From: 20CM-2-65-7 sp963830455
GTDB lineage: Bacteria; Gemmatimonadota; Gemmatimonadetes; Gemmatimonadales; GWC2-71-9
Reading direction: 5' to 3'
DNA: 64,000 bases
Assembly: GCA_963830455.1 (NCBI GenBank)
Contig: CAWHMT010000003.1
Coordinates: forward strand, 62,001-126,000
Shown: piece after piece, positions 1 through 8,675 of the stretch
Position numbering within the stretch: position 1 is the stretch's first letter
How the letters are laid out: every line of letters starts with the position of its first letter
Position numbers and translations under genes: made by a program
The notes under the pieces: generated by a model
Seen by the model: only the letters and a program-made list of their open reading frames with translations
What the model was told of the DNA's origin: nothing
Database searches by the model: none

Positions 1-366
1 ACGATCGCGCCGTGGTGGGGGTTCTATGGAGGCGTGACGGCGCGCGCCGTGGCGAACGATGCGGGAAGACAGCACTGGGTGCTCGCCAAGCTCGGGGCCG
101 AGCTGCGCCCCGCGTTCACCGGTAACCGCTTTCGCGCGCTCGGGCGGCTGGGCATGATTCCGGTGATCTCCGTCAGCGGGCTCTCGTCGTCTGCGCTCGC
201 GTTCGACGGCGCCGTCGGCATGGATTACGAACGGAATCGCGTTGCGCTCAGGCTCGTGTACGGTCTCGAGCGATTCGCCTTTTCATCCAGCAACGGCACC
301 AGGCGTGAGGAGCAGCTCAGCACGCTGACGTTTCGCGCTGGAATCCGTCTTTCCCGTCGCGCCTAG
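1..366 (+). CDS. C-terminal part of an outer-membrane beta-barrel-like protein (5' truncated)
   Basis: The reading frame is open from base 1, so the gene begins before the window; about 121 C-terminal residues are present, ending at TAG 364-366. The residues alternate between polar and hydrophobic with aromatic and glycine positions (for example MDYERNRVALRLVYGLERF, then LTFRAGIRLSRRA at the end), as in transmembrane beta-strands of small outer-membrane proteins. No family-specific motif is visible, so the function is unknown. It is followed, after about 100 bp, by the SusC-like gene on the same strand. Confidence 0.55.
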   Translation, partial: TIAPWWGFYGGVTARAVANDAGRQHWVLAKLGAELRPAFTGNRFRALGRLGMIPVISVSGLSSSALAFDGAVGMDYERNRVALRLVYGLERFAFSSSNGTRREEQLSTLTFRAGIRLSRRA

Positions 367-468
367 TCGATCTGTTCTGGAGCTGTCCGGAAGCCGTTAA
401 AACCTTTGCCGACCCGCGCCCTCGCGCGCAACGTGAGAAAGTCCGCATCCCTTTCCACGGAGGTCGGC

Positions 469-3400
469 ATGAAACACCCTCGTTGGTTGCCTCTCACACT
501 CGCTCTTGCGGCAACGGCGCCGCCCCTCGGCGCGCAAGGCACGGCAAGCGTCACGGGTCGTGTCATCGACTCGCTGGCGGCACAGCCGATCGCGGGCGCG
601 CGCGTCACGATCGCAGGTCGCCCGAACGGCACGCTCACTGATCGCGATGGGCGCTACCTGCTGCAGGGCTTGGCGGCCGGCCCCGCCACGGTGCGCGTGC
701 AGCGCATTGGGTTCGCCCCCGCCGAAGCGAACGTCACACTCGTCGACGGCGGCGCGGTGACGCAGGACTTCACACTCCCGACGGTCGCGACCGTCCTCTC
801 GGAAGTGGTGGTGACCGGGTACGGGACCACGACGCGTGAGGAGATCAGCGGCGCCGTGGCGTCGGTGCGTGGCGAGGATCTGAAGAACACGCCGCTCGCC
901 GGTGTCGATGCCGCGATTCAAGGCCGCGCCGCAGGCGTGCAAGTGATCCAGAACGCCGGCAACCCCGGCGCCGGCATCACCGTGCGGATTCGCGGTTCGG
1001 CGTCGATCTCGGCCTCCAACCAGCCGTTGTACGTGGTCGACGGCGTGCCCCTGCTGCGCGACGAGTTCTCGCAGCTCGGCCTCGGCGGGCAGGACATCAC
1101 CGGCGTGACCGGCCTCAATCCGGATGAAATCGAGAACATCGACATCCTGAAAGACGCGGCCTCGGCGGCGATCTATGGGTCCCGCGCGTCCAACGGCATC
1201 GTGATGATCACGACCAAGCGCGGCCGTGCCAGTCCGGCGCTCGTGAACTTCGGCATGTATTACGGCTCGCAGAGCGTGCCGAGCGGCAATCGCTGGGACC
1301 TGCTGACCGGCCGGGAATACGTCGAGTACATGAACGAAGCGGCCGAGAACGACGGCTACGGCGCGCAGTATTTCGGCGATCCGAACGATCCGAATCTGAT
1401 CAACACGGATTGGCAGTCTGTCATGTTCCACGACGCGCCGGTCCGCAATCTCAATCTGAGCGTTCAGGGCGGCAGCGATCGCGTCCAGTACTTCGTGTCC
1501 GGGTCGCAGTTCAATCAGGAAGGCGTCGTCTTTGGCTCGGGGTACGACCGCCAGGCCGCGCGCGTCAACGTCGACGTGAACGCCTCGGCTCGACTGCGCT
1601 TCAAGACCTCGCTGAGTCTGGCCCGCGAGTCACATCAGCGCGTCGAGAACGACGACACGATCGACGGCGTCGTGACCAACGCGATCGCCGGCACGCCGAA
1701 CGTTCCGGTGCGCAATCCCGACGGCAGCTTCACCAGCCAGGCCGATGGACTCGCCTACTCGAATCCGCTCGCCATCGCGACGTACGACCAGGCGGAGTCG
1801 CGCAGCTTCCGGGCGTTCGGCAACGTCGAGGCGGCGTATCAGGCGAGCAGCGTCGTGACGCTCAACGGGCGCGTGGGGATGGACGTGCTGAACCTGCGCG
1901 ACCTGCGCTGGCTGTCTCCCTTCGTGAAGGGCACCTACTCGGCCAACGTGGACGGTGAGTCGATCATTGGCAACACCACCGCCAACCGCTACGTCCTCGA
2001 GGGCTTCGTCGATGTGAAGCCGCACATGAGTCCGGCGTGGGTACTCGGTCTGACCGGCGGCGCCAGCGTCGAATGGAACGGCAGTGAGCTGGACTATCTC
2101 GACGGTATCGGGTTCGCCGTCGACCAGTTCCAGTATCCCGGTAACGCGGCCACAGTGACCGTGTACGACGGCGGGTGGACGGGGCACAACCTCGTGTCCT
2201 TCTTCAGCCGCGCCAACGCCACGTGGAAGGACAAGTATCTGCTCACCGCCAGCCTGCGCGCCGACGGCTCGTCGCGTTTCGGCGAGAACAACCGCTACGG
2301 CGCGTTCCCGGCAGTGTCGCTCGGCTGGCAGCTGACTCGCGAGCCTTTCATGCAGGGTCTCGCGCGCCACGGTGATGTGAAGCTGCGCGCCAGCTACGGC
2401 GTGACCGGCAACCAGGACATCGCGGACAACTTTGCGCCGCGCGCGCGCTTCTCCAAGGCGAACTACGGCGCCGCTCCCGGCATTGGGCAACGCAACTTCG
2501 GCAACCGCGATTTGCGCTGGGAACAGACGCACGAGATGAACCTCGGCGTCGACATGCTCCTGCTGAACGAGCGCGTCACCATCCTGGCCGACTGGTACCG
2601 GAAGGAGACACAGGATCTCCTGCTCGATCGCCCGATCAGCGGGACCAGCGGGCAGACGACGGTGCTGCAGAACATCGGCAACATGGAGAACAAGGGCTTC
2701 GAGCTGCAGCTCGGCGCCGCGATTCTTAAGCCGAGCGCCAAGGGATTGCGCTGGAACGCGGACTTCAACATCGCGTGGAACCACAACAAGGTGTTGAAGC
2801 TGTTCGAGAACCAGCCGATTCCCGTGGGCGGGTACGACGTCGGCCGCATCGACGTTGGTCATCCCCTCGGCGCGTTCTATGTGCTCCACTTCACCGGCGT
2901 GGATCCGGCAACGGGTGACGCGATCTTCGAGGACGTCAATAACGACGGCAATATCAACGACGATGACCGGGTGTACGTCGGCAGCCCCCATCCCGATTAC
3001 TGGGGCGGCTTCACCAACCAGCTCACCTGGGGACGGTTCGATCTGCGGGCATTTCTCCAGTTCGTCCAGGGGCAGGAGATCTTCAACGCCATCAGCGTGT
3101 TCGCCAACGATGGCGGCTACTACACGGACAACAAGTTCAGGCGGGCGCTGCAGCGCTGGCGGCAGCCGGGTGACATCACCGACGAGCCGCGCGCGAGCTA
3201 CGACGGCACATCGGGTGCCGACTTGATCTCGAGCCGCTATTTCGAAGACGGCTCGTATCTGCGTCTGCAGGAGGTGACGCTGCGGTACAATCTGCCGGCG
3301 TCCATCTCCAATGTGGTCAGGATGAAGGATGCGAGCCTGTACGTCTCCGGCCGCAATCTCCACACCTGGACCAAGTACTCCGGCTACTCGCCGGACGTGA

Positions 3401-3498
3401 ACAGCGCCGGATCGAGTACCAATACGGAGCTGTCCACGGAATTCTACGCCTATCCATCGGCCCGGTCGTTCATGATCGGCCTGTCGGGGGCATTCTGA
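469..3498 (+). CDS. SusC/RagA-family TonB-dependent outer-membrane receptor
   Basis: This is a roughly 1009-residue outer-membrane transporter that would import a large substrate (oligosaccharide or peptide) with energy from TonB. I chose ATG 469 because GGAGG lies six bases upstream and a signal peptide (MKHPRWLPLTLALAATAPPLGAQ) follows directly; an upstream in-frame TTG at 406 lacks both. Domains in order: signal peptide 1-23, carboxypeptidase-regulatory-like domain about 27-105 (VTGRVIDSLAAQPIAGARV), TonB-box and plug about 112-230 (LSEVVVTGYGT, and the SusC signature PLYVVDGVPL), then a 22-strand type barrel ending in phenylalanine (MIGLSGAF). The stop overlaps the SusD-like start (TGATG). 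No glycoside hydrolase or peptidase gene accompanies the pair here, so the substrate cannot be named. Confidence 0.95.
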   Translation: MKHPRWLPLTLALAATAPPLGAQGTASVTGRVIDSLAAQPIAGARVTIAGRPNGTLTDRDGRYLLQGLAAGPATVRVQRIGFAPAEANVTLVDGGAVTQDFTLPTVATVLSEVVVTGYGTTTREEISGAVASVRGEDLKNTPLAGVDAAIQGRAAGVQVIQNAGNPGAGITVRIRGSASISASNQPLYVVDGVPLLRDEFSQLGLGGQDITGVTGLNPDEIENIDILKDAASAAIYGSRASNGIVMITTKRGRASPALVNFGMYYGSQSVPSGNRWDLLTGREYVEYMNEAAENDGYGAQYFGDPNDPNLINTDWQSVMFHDAPVRNLNLSVQGGSDRVQYFVSGSQFNQEGVVFGSGYDRQAARVNVDVNASARLRFKTSLSLARESHQRVENDDTIDGVVTNAIAGTPNVPVRNPDGSFTSQADGLAYSNPLAIATYDQAESRSFRAFGNVEAAYQASSVVTLNGRVGMDVLNLRDLRWLSPFVKGTYSANVDGESIIGNTTANRYVLEGFVDVKPHMSPAWVLGLTGGASVEWNGSELDYLDGIGFAVDQFQYPGNAATVTVYDGGWTGHNLVSFFSRANATWKDKYLLTASLRADGSSRFGENNRYGAFPAVSLGWQLTREPFMQGLARHGDVKLRASYGVTGNQDIADNFAPRARFSKANYGAAPGIGQRNFGNRDLRWEQTHEMNLGVDMLLLNERVTILADWYRKETQDLLLDRPISGTSGQTTVLQNIGNMENKGFELQLGAAILKPSAKGLRWNADFNIAWNHNKVLKLFENQPIPVGGYDVGRIDVGHPLGAFYVLHFTGVDPATGDAIFEDVNNDGNINDDDRVYVGSPHPDYWGGFTNQLTWGRFDLRAFLQFVQGQEIFNAISVFANDGGYYTDNKFRRALQRWRQPGDITDEPRASYDGTSGADLISSRYFEDGSYLRLQEVTLRYNLPASISNVVRMKDASLYVSGRNLHTWTKYSGYSPDVNSAGSSTNTELSTEFYAYPSARSFMIGLSGAF

Positions 3499-4913
3499 TG
3501 CGCGCCGCGCCTCGGTGGTATACGGTGCAGTCCCTGCTGATGGTGTTGCTCGCAGCGGGCTGCCAGAATGTGCTCGACGTTCATCCGGTCAACGAGTTCG
3601 ACGAGAGTCAGGCCATCTCGACTCCCGGCGGCGCCCGCGCGGCCGTGGCGGGGATGTACGATGCCCTACAGGGGGCGGATTTAGTCGCGTCGTACTACGG
3701 CGGTGAGATGCTGTTTTTCGGCGACTTGTCGGCAGACGATGTGGAGCACACGGGGACTTTTACGACGTATCGCCAGATCGACCAAAACGACATCACATCC
3801 GATAACAGCGATATCGAAGGCCTGTGGGATGCCATCTACAGGGCCATCGGCCGGGCCAATATCGTGATCCAGAAGGTTCCCGGCGTCGTCGGGCTGGATC
3901 CTGAAGAACGGGATGTGATGCTGGGCCAGGCGCATTTCATCCGCGCCTTGAGCTACCACAATCTCGTGAAGCTCTGGGGCGATACCGCGGCGTCGGGCAT
4001 GGGGGTACCGCTCGTCCTCATTCCACCGCCGGACATTCCCTCGGCTGGTCTCGTAACACGCGCGACGACGGGAGAGGTGTACACGCAGATCCTCAACGAT
4101 CTGAGCGATGCCGAGACGCTGCTGGCGGGATCGTCGATTGATTCGCATCGCGCCAACCTCATGGCGGTCCGTGCCCTGCGCGCCCGGGTGTTCTTGTACC
4201 AGAAGAACTGGGCGGGCGCTGAGACCGAAGCCGAGGCGGTCGCGGCGGGTGGATTCTCGCTCGCTCCCGTTTACGGGGACCTCTTTACGCCCGCCGGCAA
4301 CAGCACGCCGGAAGATATTTTCCGGCTGCAATTCGACGCGGTCGACTTCTGCTGGGAAGGCTACTACTACCGGCACAGTGAAGCGCAGGGCCGGCGGGAG
4401 ATTTCTCCATCCGTCAGCCTGATCACGGCGTATGATCCGGCCTACAATGGCTCGCCGACGTCCTACAATCCCACGGATCTGCGCGGTCAGTGGAACGTCG
4501 CGTTCAACGACGTGACCGACGGCACCTCGGTGTACGGGTCGAAGTGGCAGACCGGAATCGGCGCCGAGGACATTCACGTCATTCGTTTCGCGGAAGTGCT
4601 GTTGATTCAGGCCGAGGCCGAGGCGCGCCAGAACAAGCTGGCCGAGGCCGACTCGACGCTCACACTGATTCGCGCCCGCGCGGGGCTGCCGGCCGCAGGC
4701 CTGGACACGATGACGCAGGCCAATGCGATCGGTGCAATCTTGAACGAGCGCCGCCTGGAGCTCGCGATGGAGGGCGACCGTTGGCCTGACCTGGTCCGGA
4801 CGGGTCGCGTCCAGACCGTATTGCCGGCTGTCGTGCCGTTTCAGACGCTGTATCCAATTCCGCTCAACGAGCTGGATGTCGCCCCGGGCCTGGTACAAAA
4901 CCCGGGCTACTGA
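3498..4913 (+). CDS. SusD/RagB-family nutrient-binding lipoprotein
   Basis: A 471-residue surface lipoprotein that caps the SusC-like channel and binds the substrate. The start ATG shares one base with the SusC stop, so the two are translationally coupled. The N-terminus is a lipoprotein signal (LLMVLLAAGC, acylated Cys22). SusD landmarks are visible: ALQGADLVASYYGGE, RANIVIQKVPGV, LGQAHFIRALSYHNLVKLWGD (TPR-like helix), EVLLIQAEAEARQNK, and the C-terminal ILNERRLELAMEGDRWPDLVRTGR, which is typical of the family. A strong hairpin terminator follows 24 bases after the stop. Confidence 0.94.
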   Translation: MRAAPRWYTVQSLLMVLLAAGCQNVLDVHPVNEFDESQAISTPGGARAAVAGMYDALQGADLVASYYGGEMLFFGDLSADDVEHTGTFTTYRQIDQNDITSDNSDIEGLWDAIYRAIGRANIVIQKVPGVVGLDPEERDVMLGQAHFIRALSYHNLVKLWGDTAASGMGVPLVLIPPPDIPSAGLVTRATTGEVYTQILNDLSDAETLLAGSSIDSHRANLMAVRALRARVFLYQKNWAGAETEAEAVAAGGFSLAPVYGDLFTPAGNSTPEDIFRLQFDAVDFCWEGYYYRHSEAQGRREISPSVSLITAYDPAYNGSPTSYNPTDLRGQWNVAFNDVTDGTSVYGSKWQTGIGAEDIHVIRFAEVLLIQAEAEARQNKLAEADSTLTLIRARAGLPAAGLDTMTQANAIGAILNERRLELAMEGDRWPDLVRTGRVQTVLPAVVPFQTLYPIPLNELDVAPGLVQNPGY

Positions 4914-4936
4914 CCTAGCAGCACGTAGGTGAATGA

Positions 4937-4972
4937 GAAGGGGCACGCTCTGACGCGTGCCCCTTCGTTTCT
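4937..4972 (+). terminator. Intrinsic terminator after susCD pair
   Basis: A perfect 12-bp stem, GAAGGGGCACGC (4937-4948) with GCGTGCCCCTTC (4955-4966), closes a six-base loop and is followed by GTTTCTT. It lies just downstream of the SusD-like stop and ends that operon. Confidence 0.88.
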
Positions 4973-5092
4973 TCGTGCATCTGATCGTGTCCGAAAACCG
5001 TGAAGTCACCGAACCATGCAACCTTTCCCGCGCTTGCAGCGTCTTACCCACTGAAGCGTGGAACCCATAGATGACTCTTGCTGGAGGTTGCA

Positions 5093-5314
5093 ATGAGCGG
5101 CATGACCCTGTTGATCGCGACGACCCTGACCTTCGGATATGGCTTCGCCGCCCAAGCCGCCATGACCGCTGATCGCGCGGAGACGTTCCGCCGCGTGGCC
5201 CGCACGGTCGAAAGCACAGACCCGACGGAGGATGCGAACCATATCTGGTACGGTGGCATGCTGGCCCCCATCGTCGTCGAGGCCACCGCGCAGCCCAAAT
5301 GCCCGCTGACGTGA
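5093..5314 (+). CDS. Small secreted or membrane-anchored protein of unknown function (73 aa)
   Basis: The start ATG 5093 has GGAGG five bases upstream. The N-terminus (MSGMTLLIATTLTFGYGFAAQAA) reads as a signal peptide with a plausible AQA cleavage site, leaving a mature peptide of about 50 residues (MTADRAETFRRVARTVES to QPKCPLT) with one cysteine near the end. I do not recognise a family. It stands alone between a terminator and the DUF4097 gene. The ribosome-binding site and signal peptide argue for a real gene, but its small size keeps confidence moderate. Confidence 0.5.
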   Translation: MSGMTLLIATTLTFGYGFAAQAAMTADRAETFRRVARTVESTDPTEDANHIWYGGMLAPIVVEATAQPKCPLT

Positions 5315-5345
5315 CCGGATACACCCGAATTACCCCTCACCCCTC

Positions 5346-5373
5346 CTGCCCGCTTGAGTAACCCGGCGGGCAG
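5346..5373 (+). other. Hairpin in the leader of the DUF4097 gene
   Basis: CTGCCCGC (5346-5353) pairs perfectly with GCGGGCAG (5366-5373). A second small stem-loop rich in GC follows (TCGCGCTTCGGGGCGA). There is no T tract, so it may be a weak terminator for the small peptide gene or a leader structure for the next gene. Confidence 0.4.
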
Positions 5374-5426
5374 TCGCGCTTCGGGGCGAAACTAATAAGA
5401 TTGAAGGAGCGTAACATCACGTAACC

Positions 5427-6518
5427 ATGGACATACTCTTGGATCAACCAAACCCGACCAAACGCTTCTGGCGCACGTGGCGCCGCGAGATCATTCGCGG
5501 CGGCGTGCTGTTCGGCCTGGTCCTGGGCGCCGGCCTGTTCTTCCGGAACGTCAAGCGCAACATCCACGTCCCCTCGCCGCTCGGCGCGTTGGGCGCGTTC
5601 GGCGACTTCAATTGGGGCGACGGTGAAGGGAGCGATCTCTTCGATGGGGGGCGCGGCCGCACGGTGGGTGGTGGCTGGGAATATCGGGCGTATGTCACAC
5701 CCTCGCAGCATGTCTGGATCCGCAACACCAACGGTCCGATCGACGTCGTGCCGGGGCGCTCCGATTCGCTGGTCGTCCGGGTGGAAAAGAGCTGGCGCCA
5801 TTCCGATCCACAGAGCGTCCAGATTATTCCCGTGCTCACCGCGCGCGGTGTGACGATCTGCGCGATGTGGGAAGCGCGTGAAATGCGTTGCGAGGAAGGC
5901 GGCGACTACCGGCTCAATGGCGTGAAGAAAAACGACGTTGCCGTGCGCATCGTCGTCGAGCTGCCGCACGGCGTCCCGGTCGACGCGTCGACGGTGAACG
6001 GCGGGCTCGAGATCAATGGCGTGAGTGCCCCGGTCGAAGCGACGACGGTCAACGGCAAGATCGCCGTGATCACGTCAACCGGTCCGGTTAATGCGACCAC
6101 GGTGAACGGCAGCATCGAAGCGATTATGGAGTCGCTCACCAGCGGGGACGTGCGACTCACGACGGTGAACGGCTCGGTGACGGCCGGCCTGCCGCGGTCT
6201 ATCAACGCCAACATCGATGCGGAGACGGTGAATGGCCGCGTCGAGACCGACTTCAACGTGAAGATCAGCGGCAAGATCAGCACGCGGCATCTGCGCGGCA
6301 CGATCGGCACCGGTGGCTCGACCTTGAAGCTCGTGACGGTCAACGGCTCGATCGGTCTGCACGAGGCGGGCTTGCGCGGCGAGCATCCGTCCAGGGACGG
6401 GCAGACGATCTGCGTGGAAGTGAATGGTCAACAGCATTGCAGCACGCTGACGCCCCGCCGCGCCCCGCGTGCCCCGCGGGCGCCCGACGCACAGCCGAAC
6501 CCAAACCCTAATCCCTAA
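5427..6518 (+). CDS. DUF4097-family (adhesin-like beta-helix) membrane protein
   Basis: A 363-residue protein with a short cytosolic N-terminus, one hydrophobic segment at about 25-42 (GGVLFGLVLGAGLFF), a glycine-rich linker, and a C-terminal domain made of repeats of about 20 residues, each carrying TVNG (TVNGGLEI, TVNGKIAV, TVNGSIEA, TVNGSVTA, TVNGRVET, TVNGSIGL). This ladder is the hallmark of DUF4097/putative-adhesin domains, which form a right-handed beta-helix; such proteins often accompany anti-sigma or envelope-stress systems, but none is next to it here. The last residues (PNPNPNP) are encoded by a word-like repeat also found around 59.2 and 60.5 kb. The convergent response-regulator gene ends 15 bases away. 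Confidence 0.85.
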   Translation: MDILLDQPNPTKRFWRTWRREIIRGGVLFGLVLGAGLFFRNVKRNIHVPSPLGALGAFGDFNWGDGEGSDLFDGGRGRTVGGGWEYRAYVTPSQHVWIRNTNGPIDVVPGRSDSLVVRVEKSWRHSDPQSVQIIPVLTARGVTICAMWEAREMRCEEGGDYRLNGVKKNDVAVRIVVELPHGVPVDASTVNGGLEINGVSAPVEATTVNGKIAVITSTGPVNATTVNGSIEAIMESLTSGDVRLTTVNGSVTAGLPRSINANIDAETVNGRVETDFNVKISGKISTRHLRGTIGTGGSTLKLVTVNGSIGLHEAGLRGEHPSRDGQTICVEVNGQQHCSTLTPRRAPRAPRAPDAQPNPNPNP

Positions 6519-6531
6519 GCCCCAACCCTAA
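6498..6531. repeat. Word-like repeat family A (CCCTA/CCAACCCTA)
   Basis: A run of AACCC/CCCTAA units spans the last codons of the DUF4097 gene and the gap to the convergent response regulator. The same vocabulary, on either strand, occurs at 59190-59256 and 60450-60480. Confidence 0.55.
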
Positions 6532-6533
6532 CG

Positions 6534-6905
6534 TTACCCGCCGAGGTACTTTGCGACCTCGGCGGGAAACGTTCGCACATCGATCGGCTTCGTGATGTAG
6601 CCGTCGAATCCGGCCGCGCGCGCGCGCGCCCGATCTTCCGGCAACGCGTGTGCCGTGAGCGCGACCACCTTCCACGAGCGCGCCGGCAGTGCGTTGAGCT
6701 CCTCGAGCAACTCGTATCCGTCCCGGCCGGGCAGCTGAATGTCGAGCAGGACCAGATCCGGCGTCGGCTCCCCGCGCACGACGTCGGCCAGCGTGTCGCC
6801 GCTCGCGAGCCCGATGACCTGATGCCCTTTGATCGTAAGCAGCGTGGTCAGCAGCTTGAGACTGTCCGGTTGATCTTCGACGACCACGATGGTGGCCACG
6901 GTCAC
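6534..6905 (-). CDS. Single-domain response regulator (receiver only)
   Basis: A 123-residue CheY-like receiver that should be phosphorylated by the kinase encoded just upstream. Acidic pocket E10/D11, phospho-acceptor D55 (LVLLDIQLPG), T84 (ALTAHA) and K106 (ITKPID) are all present. No DNA-binding or enzymatic output domain follows, so it acts through protein contacts or as part of a phosphorelay. Its GTG start (6905-6903) overlaps the kinase TGA by GTGA, meaning coupled translation. Confidence 0.93.
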   Translation of the reverse strand: MTVATIVVVEDQPDSLKLLTTLLTIKGHQVIGLASGDTLADVVRGEPTPDLVLLDIQLPGRDGYELLEELNALPARSWKVVALTAHALPEDRARARAAGFDGYITKPIDVRTFPAEVAKYLGG

Positions 6906-8608
6906 CGTACCTGTGGAAGCGTGAACCAGAACGTGCTGCCTTTGCCCATCTCACTCTCGACCCCGATTTCTCCGCCATGCAGTTCCACCAGTCGCCGCGA
7001 CAACGCGAGCCCGAGCCCGGTCCCTTCGTACTTGCGGCTCGCCGACGCGTCCAGCTGCGAAAACTCCTGGAACAGCTTGGGCTGATCCTCGGCCGCGATG
7101 CCGATGCCGGTGTCGCTCACCGCGATCCGGGCCTCGGTGTCGCCATTGACCGCGCCCGCGACCAGGGTGATGCGCCCGCCGTCGGGGGTGAACTTGATCG
7201 CGTTGGACAACAGGTTGAGCAGAATCTGACGGACCCGGCCGCGGTCGGCGTGCACGCGGAGGTCCTGGGGCGGTGGTGTTACCACGAGCGCGTGGCGGTG
7301 CTTCTGCACCTGCGCGTGAACGCTTCCCGCTGCTTCGCTGAGCAGCGCGGCCAGCTCCACCGGCTCGGGCTTCAGCTCCATGCGGCCCGCCGCGATCCGC
7401 TGCAGATCGAGCAGCTCGTTGATCAGCTCGAGCAACTGCTTGCCGTTGCGCGCGACGGTCTCGAGGAAGTCGCGCTGCTGGGCCGACAGGGGCGCACCCA
7501 GCGCTTCGGTGAGCAGGAGATCGGTGAACCCGATGATGCTGTTCAGGGGGGTGCGCAGCTCGTGCGAGACGTTGGAGAGAAACTGGTCCTTTGACTTCAT
7601 GGCCGCGTCGAGATCGGTGTTCAGCTGCTCCAGACGCTTGGCAGTTTGCCGGACCTCGACGGCGAGACGCCGGGTGTTGTGATGCGCCGACGCGCGCTCG
7701 CACGCGATCGCGAGGTTCGGGGCCGCCTGGTCGAGTGCGGTCCGTTCATTCTCGCCGAATGTTTCACCGGGCACGACGCCAAGCACCCCGATGAGTCTCG
7801 ACCCGGAGCGCAGCGGAACGAGTACCAGCCCCTGTGGCATCGGAATGCTCACGCGCAGCTGATGGCGCACCGCTTGCACGGCCTCGCCGCGGTAGTGAAT
7901 GGACTGTGTGGCGTCCCCCATGAGATCGCGCATCGTCGCCCGGGCGACGGGAGGAGACTCGAGGCCGCGCGCAGTGGTCACCGCCCATTCATTGGAGTCG
8001 TAGGCCGGCTGATAGAGCACGATCCCTGTCGCCTGGGTCGCGCCGCCGATGATGCCGAGGGCCTGGCTCAGGCCCGTCGCCGCCTCGTCGGCCGATGTGT
8101 TGAGCGCGGCGAGCAGCTGCGAGAGATATCCCTGAAGCTCCTCGCGCCACGCCAGCGTGCGCGCCATGCGATTCACGCCGCGCGCGATCGTTCCGAATTC
8201 CCCCGGCTGGTCTTCCGCCAGCGGCTCGAGGAACTGTCCCTCCGCAACCCGCTGCAGCGCCTGCGCGATTCGTGAGAACGGCTCCGCGAGGCGGCGGCGA
8301 TTATACCAGACGCCGAGTCCCAGCACGGTGAGCATGGCGACAAACAGCACGCTGGCGGCGAGCGCCGCCTGGACGGCGCCGTCGCCGGCATCGGCGGCCA
8401 ACTCCGCGGCCGCGGTCGCCTCCGCGGCGACGACGGGAGAGGGCTGCAGCTGCTGAATGCGCTCGAGCCGCTGCGCCAGCTCGACCATCGCCGCCTGCGT
8501 GGCGCGCGCGCTGCGCCAGGTGGCGACCTGGGTCACGAGGCCGACCAGCGCGACGGCGACGAACGTGGCCGCGAAGAGGCGAGTGATGCTCGGGGCCCGA
8601 ATGGGCAT
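6902..8608 (-). CDS. Sensor histidine kinase (HAMP-GAF-HisKA-HATPase_c)
   Basis: A 568-residue membrane kinase. Order seen: transmembrane segment about 8-28, a short alanine-rich periplasmic stretch, transmembrane segment about 82-101, HAMP about 103-157 (AEPFSRIAQALQRVAEGQ), a GAF-like domain about 160-305, dimerisation/phosphoacceptor helix with H349 (FLSNVSHELRTPLNSIIGF), and an ATPase domain with N box (NLLSNAIKFT), G1 (DTGIGI) and G2 (GTGLGLALSRRLVELHGG). It forms a two-gene operon with the receiver-only protein. It is divergent from tyrA, with a 67-bp spacer that must hold both promoters. The short periplasmic loop suggests membrane or cytosolic (GAF) sensing. Confidence 0.95.
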   Translation of the reverse strand: MPIRAPSITRLFAATFVAVALVGLVTQVATWRSARATQAAMVELAQRLERIQQLQPSPVVAAEATAAAELAADAGDGAVQAALAASVLFVAMLTVLGLGVWYNRRRLAEPFSRIAQALQRVAEGQFLEPLAEDQPGEFGTIARGVNRMARTLAWREELQGYLSQLLAALNTSADEAATGLSQALGIIGGATQATGIVLYQPAYDSNEWAVTTARGLESPPVARATMRDLMGDATQSIHYRGEAVQAVRHQLRVSIPMPQGLVLVPLRSGSRLIGVLGVVPGETFGENERTALDQAAPNLAIACERASAHHNTRRLAVEVRQTAKRLEQLNTDLDAAMKSKDQFLSNVSHELRTPLNSIIGFTDLLLTEALGAPLSAQQRDFLETVARNGKQLLELINELLDLQRIAAGRMELKPEPVELAALLSEAAGSVHAQVQKHRHALVVTPPPQDLRVHADRGRVRQILLNLLSNAIKFTPDGGRITLVAGAVNGDTEARIAVSDTGIGIAAEDQPKLFQEFSQLDASASRKYEGTGLGLALSRRLVELHGGEIGVESEMGKGSTFWFTLPQVR

Positions 8609-8675
8609 AGCGGCAATAACTATGAGGACGCCCGACGGTTACACAAGAGGAAACTGGCGTCTAGGTTTGTGCAGC

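Noticed and set aside
406..468. TTG 406 as start of the SusC-like protein
   Set aside because: It would put 21 residues before a perfect signal peptide and has no ribosome-binding site; ATG 469 has GGAGG.
1630..3363. 577-residue open frame antisense to the SusC-like gene
   Set aside because: It mirrors codon-position bias of a high-GC gene; the translation is low-complexity Arg/Val/Ala/Asp/His with no motif, and the sense strand has an unambiguous SusC protein.
469..4913. SusC/SusD pair as a polysaccharide utilisation locus
   Set aside because: No glycoside hydrolase, lyase or sulfatase gene adjoins it; a terminator follows SusD at once, so only a transporter pair is supported.
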